Origin: Phaeosaccion multiseriatum
Taxonomy: Eukaryota; Ochrophyta, other classes
NCBI GenBank assembly: GCA_965112735.1
Contig: OZ218957.1
Location: 186,001-250,000 of the forward strand
Length of the DNA: 64,000 nt
Direction of reading: 5' to 3'
Shown here: positions 1 through 11,384 of the stretch, one piece after another
Position numbering within the stretch: position 1 is the stretch's first letter
How the letters are laid out: each line of letters opens with the position of its first letter
Notes under the pieces: generated by a model
Seen by the model: only the letters and a program-made list of their open reading frames with translations
The model's database searches: none
What the model was told of the DNA's origin: nothing
Made by a program: the position numbers and the translations under genes

Positions 1-334
1 CGAGCGCTACTACAGCATCTTTGACCGCAGCCAGATCCTCGTCGTCAACTCGGACCGACTCTTTACGCACTTTCTTGAGGAGCTCGACATTGTCGTCGAC
101 TTTCTGGGGCTGCAACCGTTCGACTTCTCCTACGTCAGTAAGAAAGAGCCGGGTGGGGGGGACGGCAAGAGGTGCGAGCAGATACTGCACCGCCAGAGCG
201 ATTATGTGGACGCCATGTCGACTCGGAGTACCAAGGAGGCCCTGAGGGAGTTTTACAGACCGCACAACGAGCGCTTCTTTGCACTCACAGGGGTGGACTA
301 CGGCTGGAACGACTCTCCGGCCGAGGAAAGGTAG
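1..334 (+). CDS. Sulfotransferase, C-terminal part (partial)
   Basis: This is the last coding stretch of a gene that begins before the window; the frame starts at base 2 and ends at TAG 332-334. The peptide has the pattern of the C-terminal third of a PAPS-dependent carbohydrate sulfotransferase: ILVVNSDRL resembles the 3'-phosphate-binding strand/helix of these enzymes, it is followed by an amphipathic segment ending in VVDFLGL, and the end reads FYRPHNERFFALTGVDYGWN, close to the terminal block of heparan-sulfate-type sulfotransferases. Such enzymes move sulfate from PAPS to a sugar hydroxyl or amine in the Golgi lumen. The acceptor cannot be told from this fragment. The last codon is followed by GGTAGAG, which could also be a splice donor, but the domain is complete at the stop, so I take the stop as real. 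Confidence 0.75.
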   Translation, partial: ERYYSIFDRSQILVVNSDRLFTHFLEELDIVVDFLGLQPFDFSYVSKKEPGGGDGKRCEQILHRQSDYVDAMSTRSTKEALREFYRPHNERFFALTGVDYGWNDSPAEER

Positions 335-994
335 AGGACTACGGGCATGGAGCGAAGTGAGCAGAGGAGAAGGAGGAGGGGATGATCGAGGATAGACGAT
401 GGAAGATCGGTGCACAAACAAGCTGACAAGCAGACAGGCAGGCAGGTAGGCAGGGAGGCAGATGCTGGTGGGGTTGAACCTCCCCGGGGCACACTCTGAG
501 TCTTCTTCCGACTCGGAGACCCGATGCACGGGAGTTGTGCAATGCGGTCACTTTTGATTGTAAATAAAATGGGGGCGGTGCGAAAGGCTTTTTTTTTCCC
601 TTGACGTGCCATCTATGGTTATGCGAAGGCTTTTTTTGTTCGCATGTGTGTATTACTTCACACCCCTTCCTTCCGCTACAGTGATTGATGCACCGGTGAA
701 TAGCTATATACCCACCCACCCTTCCATTTAGTCGTACACCCAACTTGCCTACTAATCGAATCAACCCTTCCCTCTTTGGGTTGATTCCGATAATTCAATA
801 AACAAAGAAGGCATGGACAGTATTAAAATAAATACCCCTCCCTTCTTTGGAAAGAAGAATCGAATGAGGAGTGGCAGAGCCAGCACTGCCCTTATCGCAC
901 CTCACTACCTTTGATTGAGCCCAAGTTGTAGCACATTCCTTCAACGATACAACAACAGTCTATATAGAGAGTAATGCCATCCCCCCTACCCTCC
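335..994. other. Convergent intergenic region
   Basis: About 660 bases between the 3' ends of the sulfotransferase gene and the minus-strand ankyrin gene. It is less GC-rich than the coding DNA and holds AATAAA-like sequences at about 563-568 and 797-802 that could serve as poly(A) signals for the plus-strand gene. I see no gene in it. Confidence 0.6.
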
Positions 995-3472
995 TCAATC
1001 CACGAACAGGCCTTCCGAGAGCATGTCCTTCGCCTTCTTCGGTAGCATTCCCTTCGCCCAATCGAGTGGAGAGTCTGAGAGGATGCTCTTGCTGCTGCTG
1101 CGGCTGCTGCTGATGCTAGCGCGCGGGGGGGTGGGAGGGGCTGGGCAGAGGTGGCACTTGTGCCCTGCCTGTATCCAGTCCTCCAGGCGGGCAGAGGCCT
1201 CCCACTGACTGGCCAGGCGAGTCTCTCCGTCAGGAGGGTTCTGGGCCTGGGTGGGTGGAGGCGTATGGGGAGAGAATTCAGAGGAGAAAGGGGAGGGAAG
1301 ATTTGAGCTAACATTTCATGGGATCTGGGATCCGCTTTTTTCTGCAGTAGGGAGAAGAGACTACACATACACACGTCGCTGCCTGCAGACGCAACACGTG
1401 ACGAAACGTTATGTACGCCCACCCACCCAGCCAGCATGTCATCACCTCAAGCAAGAAACTAATTGAAACTCAAACCCACCCAACCAAACCTACCCACCTG
1501 TACATAGACCGGGCAGGACCACTTGTCCATGGGGCACTTGATCTGTGACGAGCGAAGGACCTCAAAGCATCTTCGGTGCCCTCCTGCCACGGCAGCCGCG
1601 CAACACTGAGCGTCGAACACACAGCGCTCAGAGGCGTGGCGTCGCAACCAGTAGATGACAGTGTGCTGGCCTGTGTCGGTGGGGGGAGGGGGGGAGGGGT
1701 GAGACGGGGTGAGACGGGGCTTGACTGACGCGGGGGGCGTGGAGAGAGAGAAAGAGAGGAGAAAGGAGAGAGATGCAAGAGACAAGAGAGGGAGGAGGAG
1801 GAGAGAGAGATGGGGCACTATTGCTCCACCTCCCAGCCGCAGCGGCCCGCCAACCCCCCGGACCAATCCCCTCCTCTTCCCTTCCTTAACTCACCGCTCC
1901 CCGCCGCGCTCTTGACGGCCCCTCTCCAGAGATCGTCGGGCACAGATCCATGCCCGCAGAGCCACTCCAGCACATCGAAATGGCCCCTCTCGCAGGCACA
2001 GGTCAGCACCTCTGAATACAGCGAGTGATCGTCAAAGGCCTCCTGGTACGCTTGGCGCACCTCCCCCTGCGTGGCCCACTGCAAGATGTCGAGGCGGCCC
2101 GCAACCGCGGATGTGAGCAGCAGACTCGACATCCACCACGCAGGGGTGGCGCCATCTGTGTCTATGCCCAGGCTGTACAGCCACTCCAGGATGGGCTTTC
2201 CTTGTGCCTGCGATACGTTGATATCGCGTGGCGGGAGTTGGGGAGGGGAGGGGAGGGGAGCATGGATCGGGGAAGGGGGGACAGGCAATAGAGAGAGTGA
2301 AAAAGAGGTCAGCGTCGTCGCACTACACCGTCGCAAGCGCATGCCGGTGGTAAGTGGTCGCACTCCTCCCTCTCCTTCTCTGCCCCTCCATCTCTCCCCT
2401 TCCTGCCGTTGGACTTCTCCTCGTCCTCCTCTCTCCTCCTCGTCCCTCGTCCTCCTCCCTCCTCCTCTCCTCCTCCTCCTCCTCCTCCTCGTCCCCCCTC
2501 TACCTCCCCCTTTCCAGCTGTCGAAAAACACCAAACCCGGGGTTCCGTCCAAGTCCGTCGCCGCATCGAACTCTACCGTGAACTCACCTTATTCATTACG
2601 CAGCTCCTGCTGCTCAGGGCCCCGCTCCACGCACAGCCCATCTCTCTCAGGGCCCGCGCCGTGACGAGGTCTCGCTCCCTCACCGCCGCACTGAACAGCT
2701 TCTCACCCTGCGTGCCCGTGAGCGGGAGGTGGCACTCCTCCGCGTAGGACAGGCGGTATAGGGTTAACACGGCCTGCTTGAAAGAGGTGCTGGAGCCATA
2801 GAGGCGACGATACGTTCGCCGCCAGAGCTTGCAAACCGATCCCAGAAAAAGGAACTCGTCGCCCTCCAAGAAGCCGAGCACATGCCGCAGAGTGGGCTCG
2901 CTCGCCAGGGCCAGGACTGGGTTGTCGCCGTTGGCCTCTTCGTCGAGGAGGGAGGCACACGACGTGGTGGGGGTGCTGGGTTTCGACCCGTCGCCACCGC
3001 TGCCATCAACGCCCCCATCCCCTCCCCGCTCAACGCCACCCCGCGCGAGCCGCTGCAGCTCACGCTCCGCCACCAGGAACTGCATCATCTGCCGCTTCTC
3101 CTCCTGCAGGCCGGAGAGGTGGGTCAGCAGCTCCGCCCGGATGGCGTCGCGATTCGCCTTGGTCCTTGCCTCCTGCCGCAGCGCCGCTCTCTTCAGCCCC
3201 GCGCCCCACCACTTGGCCTTGCCTGCCGTCCCCACCTCTCCCGCGCTGCTGGCGGGCGGTTCCTCTTCGTCCCTTGGCAGGGTGAGGCCGAGATAAGAGC
3301 CCTCCCCGGCCAAAGCCATTTTTATTTTGGTCATCTCTGCCTGGGTGGTGGAGATTTTGAATGTCAGGCTTCCAGGTTCTTCGTCCACGTACTTGCCCGA
3401 CACTACGATATCAGGAGCAGTCTCGTCCGGCGGAGTGATGGAGAGGGGCATTTTCATATCGGGCATTTTCAT
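995..3472 (-). CDS. F-box-like / ankyrin-type repeat protein, 4 exons
   Basis: Model: exons 2588-3472, 1895-2207, 1498-1670 and 995-1240 (minus), 538 residues, all junctions GT-AG and in frame. I start at the ATG at 3472; the frame stays open a little upstream without an ATG. The N-terminal half has a charged segment, then an F-box-like helix pair (FLEGDEFLFLGSVCKLWRR, about residue 190-220). The rest is degenerate ankyrin-type helical pairs of the form ILxWL...GH.DVLEWL, typical of large protist families. The last exon holds a Cys/His-rich tail (GHKCHLCPA). Known F-box proteins recruit substrates to SCF ubiquitin ligases through their repeat part; that role is inferred. The gene faces a plus-strand paralogue at 4357-6555 with introns at the same places and phases. 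Confidence 0.8.
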
Positions 3473-4356
3473 ATCGTCTCTCTTCTCTCGGGGATTCTCT
3501 CGACACTCCTGTCTCAACACCCTGATGGCGAAGACCCTGCAGGTATGTTCCAGCCCCCCCCCCCTTGCTGCGCTGCTGACGTGCCTCCCTTAACCCCCCT
3601 TCACCAGGCTGGTCGCTGATGTCCTGGGAAGTCTGCAGGTCCAAATATATTTGGTCTCGTGTACTTTTTCGTAACACGATAAGTTCTGATGATGATGCGG
3701 CCTTTCAAAAAGGCATGTGCGTATCCTCCCACCTCTGGTGTTTCCCTCTGCTGCCGCCTATACAGACGCTCTTCCTCTCTGATCAGTGGCTGCTCTGTGT
3801 CTTGGTTGGTTGGTGGAGAAAGAGTCACTGGCAATACGCACGGCGGGGAAAGGGTTTGAGAGGAGTAGTCAAAAGCGCAAACCGAAAACGGGCCCAAGCT
3901 CAAACAATGTAAAGCCCCTCCAGGGGGGACTGAAGCTAATTCCCTAATTTTTGCACCCCCTGCCAGGTCGACAAAGAGAGCTCCGTGCTAGGCGGCTGTG
4001 AGGAGCACACACCAAGAGAGGAGGGGGCTGATACGTGTGTGGACTGAGACGGGAAGGAGGGGCAGAAGACTGCAGAGGAGGAGAAAAGATTTGAGGAAGA
4101 GCGGGAAGGAACAGATTGGGGACTAATAGAAGAAATCTAGGGGGTCTCGATGGGAGCAGGAGAGTAGAGAGCGAGGCCGGGACGGCAGAGTGACCTCCTT
4201 GAGCCAGAAGGCACCTGGCGGGAGGGAGGAGCGAAAGGGGAGAAGAAGCGGAAGCTTCTTTGGGCGCTGGACGGCCGAGGGCGGCGTTCCGGCAACCCTG
4301 CGGCAACCTACCTCTTGGGCGGTGATCTGCTGCCCCAGCGCTGCTTTTTGGGCACC
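3473..4356. promoter_or_regulatory. Divergent region between two paralogous ankyrin genes
   Basis: 884 bases separate the start codons of the head-to-head pair. It must hold both promoters. A short open stretch at 3525 (ATGGCGAAGACCCTGCAG followed by GTATGT) could be a tiny first exon of the plus-strand gene, but I found no partner acceptor that extends the family homology. No clear TATA box. Confidence 0.45.
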
Positions 4357-6555
4357 ATGTTACGCGCGTGGGGGCACGGGGAGAGGGACCCCAGGGAAGC
4401 GGAGCTGAAGGAGGGGGAGAAGGAGGAGGCGCTGCTGCACTTGTTTGAGAACCTGGCGGCCCATGGAGATGCAGTGCAGATGAGTGGGGTGAAGGGGCAG
4501 CAGTTCTTCACCGGCCTGGTGGCCAGCAGTAACTTGCAGACCATAAAAGGGGCGAACCAGATGGGGTGCTGCTTCTCAGGGCCCCTCGCCAGCACCGCGT
4601 GTGTTCGGAATAAGGTAAGGGTAGGGATTTTGACTTGAGGTTGCTGATTTTGTTCTGGTTCCCGCCTCTCCCGAACCTACTGCTCCTCCCTCCTGCTACT
4701 ATTAACCCCACCTCTCCCTCCCCCGCTCCACCCACAGGAGCATGGGCTGGACATTCTGCAGTGGCTCGTCGAGCAGGGGCACGACAGCGACGGGCTGGAC
4801 ACCTCCCACTGGCTGCCCAGTCTGCTCCTCACTGCCGCAGCAGCGGGCCACCTCCCCATTCTGCAGTGGCTCACAAGCGACCAGATCCGCTCCACTTGCC
4901 TTTCCGAGGCCTTTTCTGACGCCGCCATGTTCAGCGAGTGCTTGCTGTGCGCCACTTCCAAGGGACACATGGACGTGCTGGCCTGGCTAAAGCACCACCC
5001 CAGGGTGGATAGGAGCCTCTGGCGGCCGGCGGTGTGGTGGGCGGCGGAGAGCGGTGAGCACTTACTTGCCGAGGCCTCACGAGCATGGGGCGGGGCAGGG
5101 GCTTTGGACTGGCAGCGAGTTGTGGCGCGTTTCGGGCCTCAGGAATGGGAGCTGAGGGGGGGGAGGTATCCCGCGCAGCTCAGCATACTAGCGCACGCAC
5201 GCACGCACGCACCGACCGACCGACCCTGCGCGTGCCGGTGCCCTCTAGACCCCCTCTGCTCTCTCTGACGTATGCACCTGGCTGCCGGCCGCTGTCTGTC
5301 CTTCCTCCTCCTGTTCCCTCGACTGTCTTTACTGTCTTTGGCGTCGCTCAGGGAACCCCATTGTGATCCGATGGCTTCACGCGAATGTACAGGAGCGCTG
5401 CACATGGGACGCAAAGGCATGTGCGGTCGCAACAGTGAACGGAAACCTGAGCTGCCTCCAGCTCCTGCGCTCCAAGCGGATTGACTGCTACGTCGACGTG
5501 TGGAGCTGCCCGTCCTTTCTGAGGGTGAGCGAATGAATTTCGAGTGAGAGCCATATTACCACCATGTTAAGAGGGTGGACGTGGGAGGCAGAGAGAGAGA
5601 GAAGAGAAGGGAGAAAAACTTGTTGTAGTGCGTGCATACCTTGATTTGGGTGGACAAGAGAGCGAGAGGCGGGCCACAGTGTACTTGCGCGCCTGAGCCC
5701 TGGTCTGAAGGCATCGCTCCTCAGCCCTGGTGTGAAGGTATCGCTCCTCCCTGTCGGCTGTCGGAGGTGGACTACAACGCAAAAGGTGCTGCTGCTCTCC
5801 AGTGTGCAGTGTGCTGTACCCCCTGTGCCATGCCACACATCGGTCTCACACTTGCAGAATGCTCGCGCCAAGCACCACGCTCAGCTGTACCTGCCCCCCC
5901 CCCCCCCTCGCTCTTCCCTATGCTGTCGTAGGACAACTATGCGGAGTTCCCCCACTCCATGGCGCTGTCCGCCTCCGGAACGGACATCCCCCGCCGGCCA
6001 CGGGAGTCGTGGGAGGAGTCCACCCTGGCACGCAAGTCCGCTGCCGATGGGGGCGCGACGTTCACTGACATCCAGGCCTGGGTGCAGGACGCGGAGCAAC
6101 ACAGCTGCGGTTCATGTAACCCCGCGCTGACGGACCTTAGCGAGTTGGACAGGGAGGGAGCGGAGGGCAGCTCTCTGCTGGTGGGGACGGAGGAAGGCAA
6201 GCCCTTCGGCAGTGCGGAGGAGGGCAGCCCCACGATCAGCGTGGATGGCAGCGGTAGGAGTGGCCGCAGCCGCAGCCGGAGTCGCGGTAGCAGCTGCAGC
6301 AGCAGAGGTAGTAGCCGAGGCAGCAGCTACGACAGCGAGAGTGGCAGCAGCAGCAGCAGCTATGACAGCGATGACAGCGTTGAGCGCGGGCGCACGACGG
6401 CTCGGGGCAGCATTGGCCAATGCTTCGGACTTGAGGAAATCATCCTTAGACTCAAGCAGCCCCAGAAGAAGAAGAATTGGAGGGCGATACTGCGCGATGC
6501 CATGTGTGTCGATGTCACCACACTAGCAGCGTGTGTCAAGGAGAACGGCAGATAG
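4357..6555 (+). CDS. Ankyrin-type repeat protein lacking the F-box, 4 exons
   Basis: Model: exons 4357-4614, 4738-5053, 5352-5524, 5932-6555; 456 residues, all GT-AG, phases 0/1/0. The start is an ATG in good context (ACCATGT at 4354). Exons 1-3 align with exons 1-3 of the minus-strand paralogue at 995-3472: MGCCFSGPL versus MGCAWSGAL before intron 1, and HWLPSLLLTAAAAGHLPILQ versus WWMSSLLLTSAVAGRLDILQ in exon 2; exon 3 is 173 bases in both. Unlike its partner it has no F-box-like segment, so it is either shortened at the 5' end or its first exon is missed. The last exon is much longer, with a Ser/Arg/Gly-rich stretch (about 6240-6390) before a basic patch. Function unknown; a protein-binding role is likely. 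Confidence 0.78.
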
Positions 6556-7620
6556 GACTGGACCTCCCTTCCTTCCCAAAGGCTAATTTTGAAAGCAGGA
6601 ACTACGCTCTGTCTTCCCAGAGGCCCTGAGGTGGTGCTTCGACGGCCATCTGTGAGAGCTGTTGTGTTGTGGCCCCAGGGAGCGCCGCGCGAAGGCCTTG
6701 GCTTGGTGACTTGTGACAAGCTAACGCGGGACAGAGAGCTGCAAGACCTTTGTGTACTTTTAGTAGTCGGTCAGGCGTCGCCACACTGTGAATCTGTAGA
6801 GCACGTGCCTCCCCCCCGCCCTTGGGTGTGGGGCGGTGGAGCAGCGACATGTAAATTTGATATATACCCATGTGTCTAATGAGATGAATGCCCATGTGCC
6901 TGCATGTGTCTGGTTCCTATGTGCGCTTGCATGGGTGGAGATGCTTGTCGGCCAGTCAGTCGGTCAGTCAGTTCGTCAGTCAGTCGGTTGTCAGTCAGTT
7001 AGTCAGTCAGTCGTCGTACCGCCTCTGACGTCAGAGAAATACGTCACCACGTGCTTTTCATAATGTCGTGTATTTACGTATGTACAAGGGAGGAGGGCAC
7101 ATGAAAAGGCACTTACTCAAAAACTGTGTAGGGCCGTACTCTCTCCCCTCTCTGCTTCTTCTTCTGCCCGTCTTGCTTGTAACTTGAACCCAGCGTGGAG
7201 CACATGTCATTCGCAACAACAAGATGGTGAGTAGAGGTGGAGCTGTCGTGTGTCACTGGACAATCCTCCTCGCTCTTCCTCATATTCCCGCTGCTGCGGA
7301 ATCCCTGAATTCACCCGAAGGGTTTTTTTAATTTCGAAGTGCCGAACGACGACTGTACTATGAACGGATATGTACACCCACCCACCGCTGAAACCCTCCC
7401 TCTCTCCCTCCCTCCCTCCTCCCCCCCCTTGCTCGCTCGGCCTCTCACCCCCCCACCCCACCTGCCCCCCCACCAGCCTCCCAGCCAACCCAGTCCCAAG
7501 GGGGCTCCTCCCGTCCGGGTGTCGGTGGGTGGCCCCTCGATGCTTCCACACTGCCCAATCATGGAATGTATATCCCCTTCTCCAATGCCTATGTGATGAT
7601 CACCGAATGAATGAAAGGCC
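6556..7620. repeat. Convergent intergenic region with (CAGT)n microsatellite
   Basis: About 1.06 kb without a convincing gene. A degenerate CAGT/CGGT tetramer tract runs from about 6950 to 7016. A pyrimidine-rich stretch (7395-7500) precedes the 3' end of the minus-strand oxygenase gene. Confidence 0.6.
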
Positions 7621-8489
7621 TTACACGTCCAGCACGGGGTGGCGCTCGAAGTTGAAGAAGAAGCACTTCTCGAGCCTCCTCGCCAACAGGAAGCTCAGTG
7701 CCCCTCCCAATGCCCCCGCGGCGAGTGCCATACCCGTCATGAGCGGCCTCCGCAGCCGCAGCACCACCAACCCCCCCCCCCCCTCCTCCTCCTCCTCCTG
7801 TGCTTCCAACGGCGGCAGCAGCGGCGGTGGCGGCGTCGCCGGACGCCGCCGAGAGGAGGGGGAGCAGGGGCAAGGCCAGGACCGAGGCGGCGGCCGCCAC
7901 TGCCCCTGCCCGCTTCACGCGCCGCACCATTCGGAGGGCGCTTCTCGTGCAGCGGGAGAGCCTCACGTGTCGATCGTAACGCGAGACCAACGGCCCCGCC
8001 CGGTGCTGGGGCGCCTTGGTGTGCTCGTAGGGGCTAATGTGGTCATCCACGCCGCCCGCGCTCGTCTCCCAGCCCTGATAGTAGGGCATGCCATGGCCCA
8101 CCTTGTCGACCCACTTGCGATACTCCACCAAGAGGGTGTCTGAGGTCTTGACGGGTAGCCAGGCCTCCTTGGGGGAGGTGCCCGTCCGCTTGAAGTGGTC
8201 TTCTTGCGAGGCGATGAGGGCCAGGTCCTGCTCGAGTACCTTGCACGTGTTGAGATGCCTTGCCCACAGCGGCTTCTTGAGCCTGTACACAAGCTTGAGG
8301 ATGCCGGTGGCCGCCTTGGGCAGCCCTCGTGCATAAGTCATGAAAATGATTCTCGAGCGGCCCTTGCCCAGAGGAATACAGTGCATCACCGCTCCGAAGA
8401 CAGGCCCCTTCCCTTCCGCTGCATTGGTGCCTCCTCTCAGCGAAGAGGACTCTGAGCGGAAGGGAGATACTTGCTCATCCGTGAGCGCG

Positions 8490-8536
<47 letters not shown>

Positions 8537-9514
8537 AGTCTTCACCTTGAGCCCCGTGGGGTTTCCCCCGGCCCGGAACCTGACGACGCAGGGCGCTTCG
8601 AAGCGGTACTCTGCGTCCTTGCCCGCTGTGAAGTTGGCAATACTCGCCACAAATCCTTCCGCCACCGAAGGCTCTAGCACTTTCATATGGAGCGGCTTGG
8701 CCTTGTCCCTGTCGCCGCCCCCCTCCGTCGCGTGGTGGGAAATGGGCACATGGGCGGGGTCGATAAGGTTCTCAATCAAGTAACTGTGGTCGACGGGCAA
8801 ATCACAGACGCCCTGATAGATGAAGGCCACATCTCCAACAGTGTCGAGGTCGTCCGGGCTGCAAGGCACCTCCTTAATGTCCTTCGCCCCCTGCCCCCAC
8901 GGGTCGAGCCCCATCCACACCCACACCACGCCCTCGCGCACAGCCACTGGATACGTCCTCAGCCCTGCCGCTCGCGGAATCATCGCGCCCTCCGCCAGCT
9001 GGGGGATGCGTACGCACTTGCCCGCACCCTTCCCGCCGCTGAACTGCCAGCCGTGGTACAGGCACTCCAGCTTGCCGTCCATCACCTGTCCCTCAGACAG
9101 CTTGGCCGAGCGATGGGGACACACGTCGAGAGCGCACTGCACATCTCCCTCGTTGTCTCTCCACAGGACCAGAGGTTCGTCGAACACGGATGCGGAGTAC
9201 GTTTCGCTGCCCTCCACCACGTCCACGCCGAGGGCCACTGGGTACCACCATTCCCGCCAATTGTACGCCAGCTGCTCTCCGCTCAGCTGTGAAGCACCGC
9301 CATCAGTGGCAACAGCAGCAACAGAAGCACCAGCACCAGCACCAGCAGCGGTTGCCGTCGCCCTTCCTCTTCGTGTCCTCCCGAGATCACCCCTTGTTGC
9401 TGTTGCAGCAGGGTGGTGCGGCCGGCCCAAGCTATTGAAGGAGAACCCTGCCACTTCGCAGAGGCTGACAAGTTGCAGCAGCACCCAGACCAGCAGTGGT
9501 CGCGGCATCTTCAT
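7621..9514 (-). CDS. Rieske-type plastid oxygenase (PAO/TIC55/CAO-like), frame broken near the 3' end
   Basis: Single-exon gene. I start at the ATG at 9514 (MKMPRPLLVWVLL); the peptide then gives a signal-peptide-like hydrophobic stretch and VAGFSFN, fitting the bipartite presequence of secondary plastids with Phe next to the cleavage site. The Rieske 2Fe-2S motif is present as CPHRSAKL and CLYHGWQF, and the mononuclear iron motif as ENLIDPAHVPISHH. Near 8475-8535 there is a poly-Gln tract (CAG repeat). Members of this family oxygenate chlorophyll breakdown products or related substrates in plastid membranes; which one this acts on cannot be told. The C-terminus has two likely membrane helices, but the second one and the natural end (FERHPVLDV, TAA at 7621-7623) are in another frame from the body. 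The switch falls at a run of 13 C at 7771-7783, so an assembly error is likely. Confidence 0.85.
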
Positions 9515-9835
9515 CGCAGTGCTGTTGCTTATTTGTTTATCCCGCAACCCGTTACGATTGATCCCCCCCGACGACGAACGGTGATCCAGGCGTGTTGGCT
9601 CTCCACAGTTTTTTTGCCATTTGAAAAATGACAAAGTCCACGTCGACTTGCCTTTTTAGGCGACGTAATTACCCGATGATGCACTACGGGCACACACACA
9701 CAACTGCCCAATTTTTTCCATACTAACTACACCAGTTCTTGATTGGAAGTTCATCCACACAAAACAGTGGCATCAACGACAGAGAGCAGGAAACGAAGAG
9801 GAGGTGAGCCTAGCGGCATTACTGGGGAAGGAGGC
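9515..9835. promoter_or_regulatory. Divergent promoter region (oxygenase / ankyrin gene)
   Basis: 321 bases between two start codons facing away from each other. It is relatively AT-rich compared with the flanking genes (for example around 9525-9620 and 9700-9740). No specific site is recognised. Confidence 0.5.
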
Positions 9836-10999
9836 ATGAAGGCGAAAGCAGCAGTTGGTTTGAAAAGGAGCAGACGAGTTCCAGAAAGGGATGCTGGTGT
9901 CTCCGCTGGGACTGGGCCTGAGGCTGGGCCTGAGCGCAAGCGTGCGAACAGTGCTGAGGGGTCAGAGGAGGGTGTCGGCGCTGGGCCTGAGGCTGGGCCT
10001 GAGCGCAAGCGTGCGAACAGTGCCGAGGGGTCAGAGGAAGGTGTAGGCGCCGCTGCGTCTGCGGAGTCCGAAAGGAAGGGCACAGCTTGCAACGAGGCCT
10101 TGGCAAATCTTGAGTTGCTCCGGGTCGTGATGGAGTTGGTCGGGGAAGGAGAGTTCATCTTTCTGGCGGGTACCAGCAAGGAGTGGAGGACGATCTATGG
10201 AGATTTGTACCCAGCCCTGCACACAAACTTGTCGTCTGTGGTCAGCTCTGTGGAGTGCGTGAGATGGGCGATAAAGCAGGGCCTGGAGCTCACGGAGGCG
10301 GTGTTTAAGGCCGCTGCTCGGCACGGGGATGTCCGAGTGTGCAAGGTCCTCTACAGCAAAGGTTGTGCCTGGGATGACTCAGTGTGCTCCGCAGCTTTAG
10401 ACAACGAGCAGCATGGTCTGAGTATTCTCCAATGGCTACGCTCCCAAGACCCATCCGGCAGGAAGGAGATGTGCCCATGGGACGGTGCCCGCATGTGTGG
10501 AGAGGCTGTGCGACAAGGGAATCTGGAGGCGCTGCAGTGGCTCCTGTCGGAGGAAGGGAATGCCCTTTTTACCCACTCTCAATGGGACGACGCTTGCCGG
10601 GGCGGTAATGCTTCCGCCGTGGCCTTGCTGCTGCGCCATCCTCGCACGAGAGCCTTGCTGGAGGAGAACAGAGACGGAGAGTGGCGCTGCGGGGCTGCAT
10701 GGGCTGCCGGCAAGGGTCACCTCGAGGTGCTGCAACTCCTCCACGCCGAGGCTTACCACCTCTCCACTTGGGACGCCATGGTGGTTCTGGCCGCCGTCAT
10801 TGGCGCCAATAGCCTCACAGTGCTCAAGTGGCTCAGGTCGGAGAAGGTGCAGTGCACGTGGGGCGCAAGGTCATGCCCGCAAGTCGCCACGCAGTTTGAG
10901 CAGCTTTTCGGAATGCAATTTGACATCAGCGACGAACACTTTGAAGTGATACAACAGTGGGTGCAACAGGAGGATGAAGGCCAGGAGGGCCAGGACTGA
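9836..10999 (+). CDS. Intronless F-box-like / ankyrin-type repeat protein
   Basis: A single open frame of 387 residues from the ATG at 9836 to TGA. An N-terminal tandem duplication of about 63 bases encodes GPEAGPERKRANSAEGSEEG twice. Then comes an F-box-like segment (ELVGEGEFIFLAGTSKEWR) and a series of ankyrin-type repeats with the family signatures KGCAWDDSVCSAA, LSILQWLRS, GNLEALQWL, RTRALLEENRDG, GHLEVLQLLHAEAY and VLKWLRSEKVQC. It is a close relative of the gene at 32281-33246 and of the pseudogene at 47141-47959, and a distant one of the intron-containing pair at 995-6555. Function is not known; substrate recruitment to a ubiquitin ligase is a guess from the F-box-like part. Confidence 0.85.
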   Translation: MKAKAAVGLKRSRRVPERDAGVSAGTGPEAGPERKRANSAEGSEEGVGAGPEAGPERKRANSAEGSEEGVGAAASAESERKGTACNEALANLELLRVVMELVGEGEFIFLAGTSKEWRTIYGDLYPALHTNLSSVVSSVECVRWAIKQGLELTEAVFKAAARHGDVRVCKVLYSKGCAWDDSVCSAALDNEQHGLSILQWLRSQDPSGRKEMCPWDGARMCGEAVRQGNLEALQWLLSEEGNALFTHSQWDDACRGGNASAVALLLRHPRTRALLEENRDGEWRCGAAWAAGKGHLEVLQLLHAEAYHLSTWDAMVVLAAVIGANSLTVLKWLRSEKVQCTWGARSCPQVATQFEQLFGMQFDISDEHFEVIQQWVQQEDEGQEGQD

Positions 11000-11384
11000 G
11001 GTCGGAGTCACGCGGCCTCAGAGGCCTCAGAGGCCTCAGAGGTCAGGGAGGGGAGAGTGGGTCTGTGACTCTTGCTCGGAGATGGCAATCGATGGCATGC
11101 AGTCGGGAAGGGCGGCGGGGCGCGGGCGGCGGGGGGGGGGGATAAGGCGGCGTAGATGGGGGCGAGTGGAGGGAAGCTCTACATGAAATTATATGTCTCG
11201 GTACCACCCTTGTTGATGTACGGTAGACAAATTTGAAGCATTATTATTATTATATACTAATAGAGCTTTCAAATCCTGGAAATATATACATTCTATTCCC
11301 ACCGTGTACAGCAAGCAGCACGGCGTGTCACCGGCCACAAAGGAGGTGGTGAAGTTGGACGTGCTCTCCCCCCTCCTTCGGCAC
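11000..11384. other. Convergent intergenic region
   Basis: 385 bases between the 3' ends of the ankyrin gene and the giant minus-strand gene. It starts with a 9-base tandem repeat (CCTCAGAGG, four units at about 11019-11046) and holds a G-run near 11130-11140 and an AT-rich stretch at about 11235-11290 that could contain poly(A) signals. Confidence 0.55.

Noticed and set aside
3525-3542. Tiny first exon (MAKTLQ) of the plus-strand ankyrin gene
   Set aside because: The donor looks good but no matching acceptor gives an in-frame join with family similarity; the ATG at 4357 is the simpler start.
9721-9737. TACTAAC..CAG as an intron end upstream of the ankyrin gene
   Set aside because: The branch-like site is only a few bases from the AG and there is no supported upstream exon in the 321-base gap.
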